Assembly (NCBI RefSeq): GCF_037042905.1
Contig: NC_087245.1
Span: 13,720,501-13,784,500 of the forward strand
DNA length: 64,000 nucleotides
Direction of reading: 5' to 3'
Source of the DNA: Lytechinus pictus
Lineage: Eukaryota; Echinodermata; Echinoidea; Temnopleuroida; Toxopneustidae
Positions 25,301-40,300 of the stretch are shown here, piece after piece. Each line of letters starts with the position of its first letter. The stretch's first letter is position 1. Both the position numbers and the translations under genes were made by a program. The notes under the pieces were generated by a model. That model saw only the letters and a program-made list of their open reading frames with translations, was not told the DNA's origin and made no database searches.

Positions 25301-28300
25301 ACTTGTACAGTGTTCTCTGCGTATGAACGTACAATGTAATGTTACATTTAATTACATTAGGTAATTCCTCATTTTAATATGACGTTATGACATCCTTGCG
25401 CTTTACATGTATTTATGCACATACCGGTAGTTTACTTTTTGTATACATGTACATGTACTTGCATGAGGGCTTTCAAAACATAAATTAATGTAGCTTTAAT
25501 ATTGATGTGCAATATATGTTTTTATAAATAATTATTTGTGTATATGATATTATGAGGTGTTTTTGTGATCATCAGTTGTGTTACCTCAATATTTGAGCAT
25601 TGCATCAGTCAGTGAACAAGTATTATTATATAATTTCTCTAAAGCACAAATAGTAGGCCTATATGATTATATTTTTGTTATTGCTTTGCATAAAGGAAGG
25701 TGCTAGATAATTTCCTCAGCAATCGAATGAGGGAAGGGGGGGGGGGCTATAACAGTTTTTAGATACATGTATGGTATACATTTATGAGTTCTGCATTAAA
25801 CACTGTGGCGACCTCAAACCCCAAATTTAAATGTAAAAAATCAATGCAAAATTCTTTATATATTACAGCATAGATTTGTTGTGAAATTTTAGTTTTCATT
25901 TGTTCTATTCTTATTTAATAAAAGAGGGTACTTATAAATTTGCAGATTAAAGAAGGTCCAACCCACTAGTCATTCGGGGAAACTTAATGCAAAAAATGTG
26001 AAAATTCAGTGCAACAATTATACAAGGAAATTTTGTTTCCGTATCATAGTGTTTTTGGTGTCAAAAGGTGAAGTATAAAGCACCCTCCATTTGCAAGCCT
26101 ATATGCAATAGTTTTTATTTTATCATAAATTTTACTCAGCACAGATATTTTTTTAGCATAAATGTGTTTATTTCTGTTGTTTACTTGTATATGCACCAGT
26201 TTTTACCCCACCATTCATTTCTGTTTTATGTGTGCATCTCCTTTGTTTATAGTCGCTCGACCGCTCAGCTCCTGTTAACGACCCTAGCACGGTATGTCAT
26301 CACTATGCTTGTCAACGTGTTTTATTTATCTAGTTTTTAAATTTTCAATGCTTATAATGATCTACAATTCTACCCAATTGTAGTTATGTTATATTCACCA
26401 CATTTGCAAGTGGTTGTTTACATGTATGCAGTATTCAGTGACATAACACATCTATTAAAGTTTTAACAATTGTAGGTCCTCCATAATTAGTGCAACTTAT
26501 TTTTCGATTTTTGGTATCATTGTTCACCTTTAGTACAAACAACCAATGTTATATCATCAGTGTCAAAATGAAAGTTAAACAGAAGTTTATTTTGTATACC
26601 CATGGCACTGATAAAAAAATATACAGGGGGGGGGGGGCAATTCTCCCTAGGATTCATTGTTTTTGGTACATGAATAAAAAAATTGTGGATTCATTATTGA
26701 AGAAGTTACTTGTAAATGCAGGTAAGCAAAACCAAGAAATGTGAGACTGGTTAATATTGGCCTTTTCTTTCCTGAAATGAACAGCATTTACTTGTTAAAG
26801 AGCTACTGCAAATGTAAAATAGTTTAATAGCACTTTATTCATTCATCAGGGTTATCATCTACAATGCACATTATGCACTATTACAGTACGTTATATATTT
26901 TTTATATATGTGTGCTTGTGTGTGTGTAGCATGCGATATTTGTAATGTAGAAAATGTTTTGATGTGCATCAACACTCCTTGTATAAAAAGTTGTAATGAC
27001 ATTTGTTTGGATCTGACTAGTGTCAAAGAGGGTTGGACAAATCTGCTCTACACACATTCACATTCTTTTCTACACACAGTTTGAAATTGGTACTGAAAAC
27101 TTTGGCCATGTTCACATGTGATACTACAGACTGTACAATAATATTCACTGTCAAATTTAACAGTGCATGCCTCTGAAAGTTTCATTGCACTTCAAATTTT
27201 TATTCAATGCAATTCTCTGCCACATATACACACAGTTTGAAACTGCAGCCATGTTCACATGGGATACTACACACTTTAATAGTACACTGCCACATATTGC
27301 ACTTCAGTTTATTTCAATAAGTTCTTTAGGGCTGCCCATTGCCCGCTGTCAATACCGACCATTTTTGCCATGTTCACATGTGATTGTGATACTGCAACCA
27401 ACTTTACAATGGCCATATAGTATTTTCAAATACCGATTGCTAGTAGTATTTTCCAGTGTATTGCTTATTTACAGAGATCATGATGATTAGCTTTTTTAGT
27501 ACCACATGTGTACACACAGTTGGAATGGTATAATTTTTCAGCACATTACAATTTTTTCCTTTTTCACCAAAATGCCTTTCCATGGAAGTCATTTTCTCAG
27601 AAATTTGAAAAGGATTTTACTTGTCCATTCAATGAAATTGATAGATGGCACTAAACCTATTTTAATGGTCAAATTCATAATGTCAAAATAAGCTCTTTAA
27701 ATTTTCAAAAAATGTTAAAGTTTAGAATAATGCAAATATACTGCTAAATTAAATGCAATTTATATTTTAAAAAAAATGTTATTCTCTGGCTTGTGACTTT
27801 TGTAACACATTTATAGAGAGTAATAGAGCAGAGCGTCTCATTCTTTCTACTGTACATAACCCATAACTGTATATTTGAAATCGGCATATGATATCATATT
27901 GACAACAAGGAGCCCATTGATTTTCCGCAGAAACATGCTCCTAATTGATATTGATTTTCCTCCAATCAATTTGGTTATTGGAGTTAATTGAATAAAAATG
28001 TACACCAGGGGAATCTACCTATATATGTTTCAAAACAAGACAAAATTTTGTATCATTATTTAGTGTCTACTTGTGAATGCCAGCCTTGTTGTTTTCTATT
28101 GAAATGAGGTTTAACTTGGGTTTCGGTTATTATTGGTGAAACAAATAAAGACAAAATTATGGGGGGGGGGGGTATATTTCAAGTATATTGTGTTTATGCT
28201 CCAAATTGATTCTGATATTGAAGATATAAGATGAGTTGTTGATGTCCTCTTTTTCTCTCCTGTACAGCAACCAAATAAATTTCTACTCCCCCAGGTGAGG

Positions 28301-31300
28301 CAGCAGGATGCACATAAATGTTGTATAGTCATCGATTTAGACGAGACATTAGTACATAGTTCATTTAAGGTGAGCATTACATTTGTGAATACCAACTTTA
28401 TAAATATTGATTAGCTGTAATTTATTCCCACAGTTCTTATTCCTGGTGCAGTGGAACCTGCTTTGGTGACCCCCTGTAAGGACCACTTGTCTTTGACACC
28501 ATTCTCAATATATCCTTTATAGAAGAGGACTTGAAATTGTTGGTCCCCTGAATTACTGCATATATTGAATATGCTTTCTTATCAGTATTAATTTACAGTT
28601 AATAGGCTGACAGTAAGAATAAGGTGTTGCTCCGACACCTTTGAAGCCAGGGGTCTGTACCTCAAGACTATCTATTGGAAAACATGTCTCAAATGCTTTG
28701 GAGATATGTTGGTATTAAATACATACATTGCTTTTATGACAAATCATTTTGCAAGCTACATGTATCAGAACTTGTCCTTTCAAGTACATGCACATTTAAG
28801 TCAAAGTAAGTTAATTTATTTTTTTATAACATTATGAAACTATTATTGCAAAAGTCTGTCTATTGTGAATTTTTGGAAAAAAAATGCATTTAAGGAATAT
28901 ATTTTTCAACAATATCAGAGTTTACATCCTTTGTGTAAATTGCCATGACAATTGCATGCCCCTAAAGCCAGGCATAAATTTTCCCTAGTGTTGGTTAAAA
29001 CTTTTAACTACACTCAGGAAAATTTGCGCGCATTTTGAAAGAACCCTGGAAATCTTCAGAAAAACTGATTGGAATATAATATGATCTCTCAATTCATATG
29101 CAAGACACAATTTAACACTATTTTATAGTCAATTTTGGTTCATACTATCCTGGACATGAGTTACATGTAATTAATTGTACAATCGGAAAAACTTATTGAT
29201 TTTGGAATGTGTGGTGAAACATTTCTCCTACTGCATCCTAAAAAGTGTTTTTGTTTTCTCTCAGACCTATTTTGACATGGATTTCCTTCCCTGGGATGTA
29301 GGCTCTGTCTCCATGGCAACTGGAAAGTGTTTTTTGATCATGTGACTTGAGAGGTTTAGATGTGCTTTGATTGTTCTTGAAGTTGACTCTGAAGCATACT
29401 TCAGTTGAAAGAGCACTTTTGATGTTGAGAATGGGAGAAGTTTTAGCAATTTAGTGGTCAAACTTGAGAAGTCAAGATGATTGCATGTAAATATTAAAAG
29501 TATGCATCATCAAATACATGTTTTTTCTTGAAAAAGTAATTTCTACAGGGTGTATAAATAATCAATAGCCATTTACATGTATGAATATAATGTACATTTA
29601 ATGTATACAATAGGGTGCTACATAAGCACTTGCCCGATTGCACGGGGCAAGTAAAAGTTAGAGTCGGGCAAGTGTTTTGAAGTAAAGACCAAAACTACTT
29701 GCCCAAAATGGGCAAGCAAAATTCTCACAGTAGAATGACCAAAATAAGGGTCGAAATGATATATTGACCCTAATTTTGGTCAAGGCAGGCAAGATAAAAT
29801 CACTTTGGAAAAAGAAATGCAATAACAAAGTAGATCAGTTCATGTCAAAAGAGAGAAAAAGGTCAATGGTTTATAAAACCGCAAAACTTTCTTTTTTTTT
29901 TCAATTATTTTTTCGGGCAAGTGAAATAGATTTTTGGGCAAGTATATTCCAACTATTTAAAAATTTACTTGCCCGATTGGGCAAGTGCTTCTAAAAAGTT
30001 ATGTCGCACCCTGTATACATGTCCGTAAAGAAAGGATAAATTGGTTAACTCTTGGAGACCCAGATGTAAATTTTGTAATGTAATGACAAATTAATTTTTT
30101 ATCACGAACATACTTTTACCAGTGGAATAAAATTAAAAATCTATTATGATTTTATCATGTGAAAATCATAGATCAAATTAGATGCCAGTTTTGTTTGAAA
30201 ATTGTTTCTATTCTATCAAGCACATGTCATTCCCAGCCATCTTTATTAAAATATTATCGGATTTCAGTTTGGCAACAGTTTTCATATTGGAATAAATGTC
30301 ATTCTAGATGTTTGACATTTTATGGACCTCACTATCGGTATCTAGAATTGTCCAAGAAGAATGTTAAGAGCGTGATGGAAATGATACATTCCATGGCGGA
30401 ATGCTATGGTAACGCAATACACTGCCACGTGAGAGGATGGCAGTAACATGAGAGAAACGGCTGGCTTTTGATGCCCCAGCATTTACAAAACACTTGAGAG
30501 AGTGCATGCATGTTAGGGATATAACTTGGTTGGTATGTTGATGGGATGGGAGGGTGTTTACTATACTACATGTACCATCTTTCAGTCTATCTGTCCATCC
30601 ATCAAGCTATCCTTCTACTTGATTTTTATTTTTCCAATATCTGAGAATCTCTCTCTGAGGTAGCCCATATCTCACTATCACTTAAAGTGATAGTGAGGCA
30701 TTTACTTTGCTTTTGAGAGATAAACCAATCACTAATTACAGAGGAACAACTTTTCCATTTAATATGCTGGCAAATATGTGATTTAGATACAAAATCTTAA
30801 TGTCACGGTTGATTTGATTATGAATCCAGAATTAAATCTGAATTTTGAAAATCCTTTTCCATCATAGAATTCTAATCTATTTGATATTATAATGATCAAG
30901 AAAATAAAGTTATGAACAAAGAATTTTTAAGGTTGTGAGTGACACGAGAAGAATGATTATTGACGTTTGCATGTAGTAATAGGGAAAGCTGGGCTTTGTA
31001 TGAAACGAGAATCCTTCCTGACTGCTAAAATTTCAGTCACAGCGTGCTATATCTCTGCTGCACACATTCTACATGTATGTAGCAAAGAAGAAGTTTGGAA
31101 TCAAGAAGACTGCCTCAGCGGTGCATTGGTAGGTTAGTGTTGAATTTCAGGATGCTGTTTGATTTAGGCTAAGGAGGGCCTAGTGACAGGAAAATAGTGT
31201 GTTTGGATGAGCAATTAATCGCAAAACATGATCATACTATACTCCACATGAAGACTGGTGGAAAAGGAGACTGATCAATATTAAAGTGTTGCTGATTTGA

Positions 31301-34300
31301 CAAACTTTCTTGCTTCCAAGTGTTGATTGGTCTTTTTGTACAGAGGAATTTTGAGGTTAAGGAACAGGGAAAGAGAAGCATAATTGTACCTGAGAAGTGT
31401 AGGTATCATTTACCATCAGTATAGTCGATTGCAAATTTGTATACTTTGTAGGTTTTCCACAAGATTTATGCTAATTGTACCGTAGATTGTTGTGTTATAA
31501 AAGCTTAGGTAACAAAGACTACAAAGTTATTGAATTTTTAATTTTAACAATAATTTGTGAAAACAGTTTTATGCACATTGTCATGAATATTCATTAGGTT
31601 GGCTGATGATGTCATGTCCCCACTTCCCATTTTATTTATTTTATAGATCTATATAAATGAAATACATGTAATAATTATTGTCACACATGCATGTATGATT
31701 TGTTTCCCTTTAGAATATTACGACAATTTTAACTACAATTAATATATCCAATGCATTAAATCAGTTGTCAGTCAAATTTCTTTTGTTCTTGGAGGACAAA
31801 ATTTGAATGAACATAATTTCATACAATACAATAGAAAGAACAATTGGGGATATGATATCATCAGTTTGCTTTTTGAACATTCATGAAGACATGAATAGAA
31901 CTGTTTCACCGAAATAATGCAAATCATAAAAATGCCATAACTTTGTTATTTCCTGTCCAATTTTGATCACATTTGTATTGTTTTGTTTGTCTGATTTTTC
32001 TTTATCTCTTCAAATCATATTAGTTTCAGCCTTGAGTATCTCTTTAATACTTCATTGATGAATAATTTCTTCCATGTATAATGCCTATCTGTCTTGGTGC
32101 GATTAAAGCCATGAGGATAATGTAACCTGCCTTTTTAAGAGAAGTGGCAAAAGAGTGGTGTCAATGTCATTCTCCCTGAAGCAATGATAATGTGTTGGAT
32201 TTTTTAAATTATAGAATGAACATACATTAGTCATATAGTTGCATACTGTACTTGCAGATTGGCTACTCGAAGGAATGGAATTTTATAAATGTGATGTTGA
32301 ATAGGTCTATTCAAGCATTTTCAGAGTTGATTCTTTACCAGCATTGACAGTTTATCCAGCATCTTTATATGTGCATTGCTCTCTTCATTGAATTTGTCTA
32401 AGAAGAATCTGCATTCTAAATGTGTTTACTGTACAGTTCAATCCATTCCAATGAGTATTTGGTGTAGCTGCTTTTTCTTGTAATTGCTTCATAAACAAAT
32501 CACAGCCCTTCTAATCTTTTTACAACTGAAAAAAAATTAATAATCGCGTAAAGTGTTTAATATATATTGTAATATTGTAATTAAATTCAACCTGTTAACT
32601 TTTAACAGTGCTTTTGATGATCTATTACATGTACAAAACCGGAGTTCTTGGATCGGTTTTTCCATATCCTTTTAAAAGACCTTCAGAATCTGGACATCAC
32701 CATATATGTAGCACATCTTTTTTTTTATAAAATCAATATTTTAAAAAATACTAACAAATTTGGTTAATTTCTTAAAGTAATTTTAAAGAAATTTTCAATA
32801 CCGCACCCAATTGTAGTAGGGCCTGGCTTTCAGATGCTTTTTGATAGCATTTATAAATTTGTGCCAAATGGAATTGCTTTTAATCATTTGATTATGATCA
32901 TTGAAATGTTTCACAACTTGATTGACCAAAATATTAAGATTATCTGCTATAATAATAACAATAATAATAATAATAACGCAGTTCTTGTATAGCGCATATC
33001 ACATTATGTCATAACGTCCTTATGCGCTTTCAAAGGACTTGGATATTATTACCCTGGCTTTAGCCCCGCAGCCTGCCAGGTATCCATCTCACCTGGGTTG
33101 AGTGCTGCACAATGTGGATGAATTTCTTGCTGAAGGAAATTATGCCATGGCTGGTATTCGAACCCACGCCACCCTGTTTTAAAGTCAGAAGACTAATCCA
33201 CTGGGCCACAACGCTCCACATGCTATAAAGTCATAGATCATTTTCGGTCCATTCTATCCTCACGTTTTAGAGCGGGGGGGGACAACAAAACAAATCCTAC
33301 ATGTAAGAAACGCATGAAGTACATGTATCTATTATCCAGAGATACTCCATCTATTATACATATACAACATGCAATGTCCAAATGTCTTTGGACTTGTCTC
33401 AGTTCAGAGATAAAGAGGATGAGAGAGAAGGAGAGATATGAAGAGAAAGAGAGCACATTGGACTGCATGATAAATATTGCCCAGAATGGTATGGCTGTCC
33501 AGAGCAATACTCTTTCTAATGCATTACGGAAATCGGATGACAGCGTTAAACCAGGCCAGGCTGATTCACTTTCTAATGATCTCATATTTGATCGCAAAGT
33601 GGGATTCAATTACTGTTAATGAATCCTTGCTTTTGTGCCAATTACATGTAAATCATGGGATCAATTGCCTCTGGGCTCAGTCCGTCTGAATTCATAACAA
33701 AGGGTGTATCTGCACCCAAGAATGCTGTGGTTAAAGATAATTTTGAGTGATTGAGTTTAATAAAAAAGTAAGAAGTCAGCTTCAAACACGTTCTAAGATA
33801 TTTCAAGGTCTCTTCATCTGAAGACCCAAGATGCATGCAAAATCATCTCACTCTGAGAAATTTCAAATCTCATTCAATACAATGAATTATTGAAGCCTGT
33901 ATTTCATCAGATTTTATTATTTGAATTGGCAACATTTTTTTTATTGCTACATTTTTAATTTCAAATGTTTACAAATGTATAATGTTTGTGCACATCACAA
34001 TGGTAATTTTTCTCTCCTTTCTCTCTGTTTACCTCTCTCTTATCCAGCCCATTTCAAATGCAGATTTCGTTGTTCCTGTAGAAATTGATGGCACAGTTCA
34101 TGAGGTGAGTATATACTGTATGTTCAAGTATGATTTCAAAGGCAATAGCAATGTGGTCTGATAAGAGTCCTGTTTGTAGATCAGATACCTTGAAATCCTA
34201 GCCTTGTTTTCAGTCACTCTGATATCATGTAACATTTATCTGTTGATTTATTGGACAAGTACATGTAGCTTCTAAACCAAACTGTTTTATAATATCAGTG

Positions 34301-37300
34301 AAAAAGATACATGTCGAGGGCGCTTAAGTCTTCAAATTATCCAAAATAACCCTGTAGCCGGGTTTCAAAATCACCCTTGTATTTTGCAAACTAACCTCGA
34401 TAAATGAAGTCAATTAAAATGTAATTGGGGAAAGTACACCATCTGAATAAATAGCTCCCATTCAATTTTGTCTGGGTATTTAGTGCGACATACATGTATG
34501 TGTCCAAATTTATGCTTTTAATTTATAGTCAGTAGGAGCAAAATATTTCAATTAACTGCACGACTGTCTGAATACATAATTTGTTTTTGCATCTTTCTTC
34601 ATTGAGTCCGATGTTCTGTGCTTGAACATTGATATGAATAGGAATCATAATCCAATGAGTCGATTATCGTCCAGACTCCTGAGTACTATCAGTATCATTC
34701 TCAATGTTGAACTTGATGATTTTTATTTGATATGTAATCAAAACCTTTGATCTTCTACATCATCACAAAATGAAACAGTGATTAAACAAATTTGAGACAA
34801 ATAGTGAATATTTGAATCATTAAAGAAGCTTTATACCCATAATGTTATATTCCCTGATACTTTTTATACTTTAATTAGATTTTTAGTTTACCTACGTTAG
34901 GTGGCAGACCTATGGGCTTATGGCATCACACTATTCACTTGGGTTGGGGATAGTAGAACCCCACCCCCCCCCCCCCCGACGTTTTGGTTTGCTGCTTGAA
35001 TTTATGTCAGTAGACCTACTAATAACACATATCTTCACCATGTTCATAATGGTGGACGGGTCTGACAGCCTGGAAGTGAGACTAGATTATGTGTGACATT
35101 TTAGTGTTTCTCCTATCTCATCTTTCGTCAAGTGATAGTACAACAGCTGACATAAGACATGATAGGTGTGCTATGATACCCCATGAGACACGGGCTATTT
35201 ACTCATCCACATGATCTAGGTCATCACACTCTAAACCTGGGGATATCCCATTTTTAAATTGTCTCTTCATTCAAGATGTTGAAAATATTATTGTCATTCC
35301 ACTGAGCTAGAAATGTATTCATTTGCATTTTAATTATTAGTGGAGGGAGGGGGCAGGCCGTAAATTTCAATGGTGTAGGCTAATGTTTGTACATGTAGAG
35401 CTGTCACTGTATACTGATCACCAAGGACCATCTCTTTCTTCTTTATTTTGTATTTCAGGTATATGTATTAAAAAGGCCGCACGTGGACGAGTTTCTGCAG
35501 AGAGTGGGGCAGCTTTATGAATGTGTGTTATTTACAGCTAGTCTTGCAAAGGTATAGGAACTTGTCAACTTTGTCTTATAATTTGTTATTATTGCAAGGA
35601 ATTATTTCAAATTCCGTAGCTTTGATGGTAACAATAAATAGCAAATGCTGAAGGATTTGTTTTGAAGTTATGAATTTGCCACTTTCAATGGAAACACTGA
35701 TTTTAACCTTTCTTTTGCATTACCAATTTTTACCAAGTTTAGGAATTATTGTCCATATTCATATCACTAATTTAAACATCTGAATCAAAATGGACACTGT
35801 AAATGGAGACTTTCTTATTCTTCATTCCTGTGTATTTCCTATGATATTGAGGGCTCTGCATCAAAATTTTATCAGACCTAACGTACATGATCATGTGTAT
35901 GTCATATTTTCCTTTCCTGTTTATTATCTTGTTTCCTTAAAAAAAAATTGAATTATGTATTCCTGTCTGATATGATTTCTTTTTTCTTCTTGCATACAGT
36001 TAAAAAAAAAAAAAAAAAAATTGTGGGCATTGAAATAGATGATGTACCATATCTAAACAGTGATTCTTTATTTGCATGTAAATTAACCTTTGGAATAAAC
36101 ATTAGATCCAGTTATTGATTTAGTGTTGCCTAATACACTCATGTAACTACTACTAGTGCTACAGCGAGACAGTGTAGTCCTGACACAGTACTCTAAAATG
36201 TGAAATGAATGTAATTTATTTCATTGCAATTGAGAGTATGCTAGCAAGCAATTGTGAGAGTTTTCAATGGCATTGCATTCTCTCTTGAAACCTTAAACAA
36301 AAACGCGTACAATGTATTTTGTTTTGGGAAAGGGATTTAGGATTCATAGTGCTCATAAATCCTAAAAGGCTAATGACATTCAGGAGATTTAGGCTTCGTT
36401 CAGATATGGTACAAGCAAGATCAGTAACAATTTTATCGTGTTCATACGTGGTAAGAATTTTAACCCCACTTTCGATTTCATGATGATGTCATGAGTCATG
36501 TATATATAGCGTTTTAGTTTGTCCATGATATCTTGATCAAAGCTTTAATACTTTCTGTGATTAAAACATAGATTGGTCAGCAGTTGCCTGTTTAATATTT
36601 GACATCTCATAATTAATTTTTGATTTTCAGGGGCTACTTTTCATAACCCACTGTACTGCGTAAATCTACAACATTTGACAAGCTCTAAAATTGCAATGAT
36701 TGGGTATTTTCCACAGCTCTTTTGGGCATTGATCCCCAAGATCCTGTGTAATTTTTTCTGTATCACATCCCATTGACTTTGTACACAAAATGTTGCTGAG
36801 TTTGTTGTGTCATGTGTGAACGATCCTCTACTGCATAGTAGACCTCATTTAAGCTTGCAGGAGAGCTACCTCCATGACTGATTGTACACTCATAATTGCT
36901 TGAATGTCACAAGCGGGTAATAAAATTTCATGTCATGATTGTTATGACTGTGGTTCCCTTTGGTTGATGCTCAATTGCAGTTCATTCCTAGATTCATTAT
37001 CAGTTTGGTAATGAGTGTATTGCAATTGTAGGGTCATTCATGAATGTACGTGGAGTTTGTAATGGTTCTTTCTATAAACTTTTACTTGATTTGTCTGGAA
37101 AAATATTTTTTGAAAGGTCCAATAAACTGGGTCTTTGGCAAGAAAAAAAAGTAGTCAAAATATTTGGTAGGCTTTATTGAATACAAGGAATGTGGAAGGG
37201 CTTGCTCAGTGTGTTGGTTGTGAATTCAGATATTGTATTAACAGATATATGAATATTACCTACCAATTATCTGTTTGAACCTTAATGCTGATTCATACAC

Positions 37301-40300
37301 TACAGTAGGAATACAGAGCAATACGGTACCTTTCACATCTTAAATTTTCTTCATCTTGTATGCCCTAGCTTTTTCTTTCCTTTTATTGATTTCCTTTTTC
37401 AAGATAATAAACAGCATTCTATCTTTGGGCTGAAGGACCATTAAAAAATGCCCAAGATCTAGTTGATGAATGTCTTGATGGAAATTATCCTCAATGAAGG
37501 AACTGTACACACAAAACGAGTAAATTAGAGAGACATTAAAATACAAATTGGATTACAATGTAAAAAAGTATAAAAAGCATAGTGATACAAAAAATGAACA
37601 AAATTGAAAATTACTTTTCATAAAGTCTTAAGTTTGTCAAAAGTAGAATGTGTATATTGTTTTTTTTAATAGGTCAACTTTTTAATGATTTTTATTAAGG
37701 CATCTGGTAATAATCTATGATGAATATTTTTGGCATTTCAAGTATTAATTGAGGATACATAGATATATGAAAAAATAATATTCACAAACTTCAGTATCTT
37801 CCAATGCAGTAAATCAATTGATATACAAATAGCGAATAGGCATGAGTGCGATGGTGCGAGATTTTGCATGAGGTCATTGAGGTGAAAGAAAGATGCTCTA
37901 TTCAACGAGGCATTACTTAGCCGAGTTGAATGGAGCATTTCTTTCTTTCACCGAATGCGAAATTTCGCACCATTGCACGAATAAGAATATTTGCTATTTG
38001 TGTTGTACAACGCCTCGGAATTTAGCGAAAATATGAAAAAACAAGAGTTTATCCCTATAGTAATCTATGAAAAGGGAGCAAAAATACTGAGAGCGGAAAG
38101 CAAAATCCCACAAGCGCACATGACCTTGGGCAGCAATTGCGCATTTAGCCAGCAGGCTTATACATGCATTGCACCTTCATTTTTACTGAGCGCAATGAAT
38201 TAAATCGTATTGTGACGTCACCACCTAAAGCCGTGCAACGGTACATTTTAGATGGTACGTCTTTTGTGCAACGGTACGAATGTTTGACATTCAGCCTCCC
38301 ATTTGCTCGCGTACAACAAGCTAAGTAGGCGTTGTACAATAGCCACTGACCTTTACAACAACCACCATGATAACATTGCTCAATACCATAGCCAATGTTG
38401 CCTAAGCTCACAAGGTGGTTTGAATCTGTGGTTAATTGAAATTGCATTGCATATGTGTTGAGAAAATGTCTGATAATCCATATGCATTTAGTAAATAATA
38501 ATTCTGTCTTCATATAGATTAATTTAAAATATATTGGACTCGTACCATAACAAGTTTGAATTTCAAAATGCCCTTTGACAAAGAGTGCTTGTATTTTGTT
38601 ACCTATGAGCGGACTGAATTAAACATAATTTATCAATTAGTGCACAAAATTTGATTGAACCACAGATTCAAGACCATCCATGTGCATTTAAATTCATGCA
38701 TAAATGATAATGTTGTCTATGTAGTGGCAAAGTTCTCATCAGTTTAATCAGGTTTTGCAATTGCCATTAAAATATGTTTTGTTATTATTTTTAATAACTG
38801 TTGTCATTTCTTCTTGTATTGACAGTATGCAGATCCAGTTGCTGACCTTTTAGACAAATGGGGTGTGTTCAGGTGTCGACTGTTTCGGGAATCATGTGTG
38901 TTTCACAGAGGAAATTATATTAAGGTATGAACAAGTCCTGCTTTCTCATGTACATTCACTGGGAATCTTTGTGATGCTGAGGCATTGACACACAAAAAAG
39001 GGGGAATTCTTCATTGTAATTTAGTGTATTGATTTAGGTTTGGTTAAATTCCTTCTGATGTCTCTTTGTAATTGTTTGTTCAAAATAACAAAAACGATAC
39101 ATAGTATCCCATGTATTACCAGGATATGTATCTCACTCTCAAATTTTTGTTACACATTGACAAGTTATTCATAGACATGGACTAGTCATTTGCTTTTCAC
39201 ACATTTTAGCGCAAAACTATCTACTGAGCAATGTATGCATTTATTGCTTAGAAGTAAAACTGAACCCATCGCAGAAAAAACAACAACACTTGTCCGAAAT
39301 GTGGGCTTCTGATTGGTTGAAAATCGATTAGCATTTGATTCTTGGAGTTGTGTTTAATTGCAAGCCATTCTGCAATTACCTTTCTTGCAGGTTCAGTACA
39401 TCAAGTACAAATTGCAATATTAGCTAACCTATAGGGGGTATTTGGCTCAGCCCTGGAAAATTCTGCTATTTCTTTAAGCATATCTTTGTAGTCGGGTATC
39501 ACTGTACATTCAACAGACATATATTGTAATGAAAATCAGCTTTAATATGGTAAATGCTTCTATAATAGACTATCATCAGATATGTTGAAACCTGTTTGTC
39601 CTGTATGTAAAGATCACTTAAGTTAAAAAATTAAAATATCCTTTGGCAGGTTATCTACATGTAAATTGACCCCCCCCCCCCTGTAAATTGAAACCCTCCA
39701 TCAAGACATGTGACAAGAAAAGAAAGTGGTCTCTTAGCAGGTAGTATAATTTGTGGATAGGATTTTTAGTACATCCTGTTTAAAGGAAAGAAAGTGTATT
39801 TTTGTAGACAAATTATCCTTTTAATTGATGAGTACAAAAATATGTGTGAATGTACTTATACATGCTTCACTGAGAAACCATATTCAAGAGAAGCGTAAAA
39901 CTTGAGTCCTCATTTTTGTTTTTTACAGAATATTTTTGTTGTTGGCAAAGGAGCTGTCATATTAGAAGTGTTCAGGGTCTGTCAATGACAATTGTGTGAC
40001 TGTCATGATCTCTTACCCGTTTTGGATGATGAAACTGTTCTTGATCCACATCTTAAGGCCTTGTCACATCGTTCCGTGCAAGCCTTGCGGGATACTTTTT
40101 TTTGCGACTTGCAGGTCGCCCGCATTGACAGTATCTCCCACGCAGTTGCCCACAAAAGCGCATGCAAGTCTGATTTCCACATAGAAAAGTTTTGAACATT
40201 CTCAAAACTTGCGAGTGAGTTGCTTGCAATCACCCGCAAGGCTTGTACAGTACGATGTGACAGAGCCTGTAGGGCAGGGATTCTCAAATGGTGGCGCGCG

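Larger units (their letters stand above)
22800..28267 (+). other. CTDSP intron 2
   Basis: 5.5 kb, phase 0. It holds G/C homopolymer tracts near 23330, 24908, 25736, 26626 and 28161, a degenerate foldback element at 23609-24062, and short repeats at 27071-27400. Vertebrate genes can have a small optional exon in this region; I see no equivalent. Confidence 0.85.
28370..34047 (+). other. CTDSP intron 3
   Basis: 5.7 kb, phase 0. It holds a GGGCAAGT-rich MITE (29613-30011), a 27-base near-palindrome (30671-30697), a MITE-related segment (about 31590-32044) and a minus-strand SINE (32950-33217). Overlapping short frames at 33238-33840 show no family similarity. Confidence 0.85.
35552..38825 (+). 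other. CTDSP intron 5
   Basis: 3.3 kb, phase 0. It contains an A homopolymer near 36002-36019, a foldback element (37826-38000) and an adjacent inverted-repeat element (38003-38339). The rest shows nothing recognisable. Confidence 0.85.
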
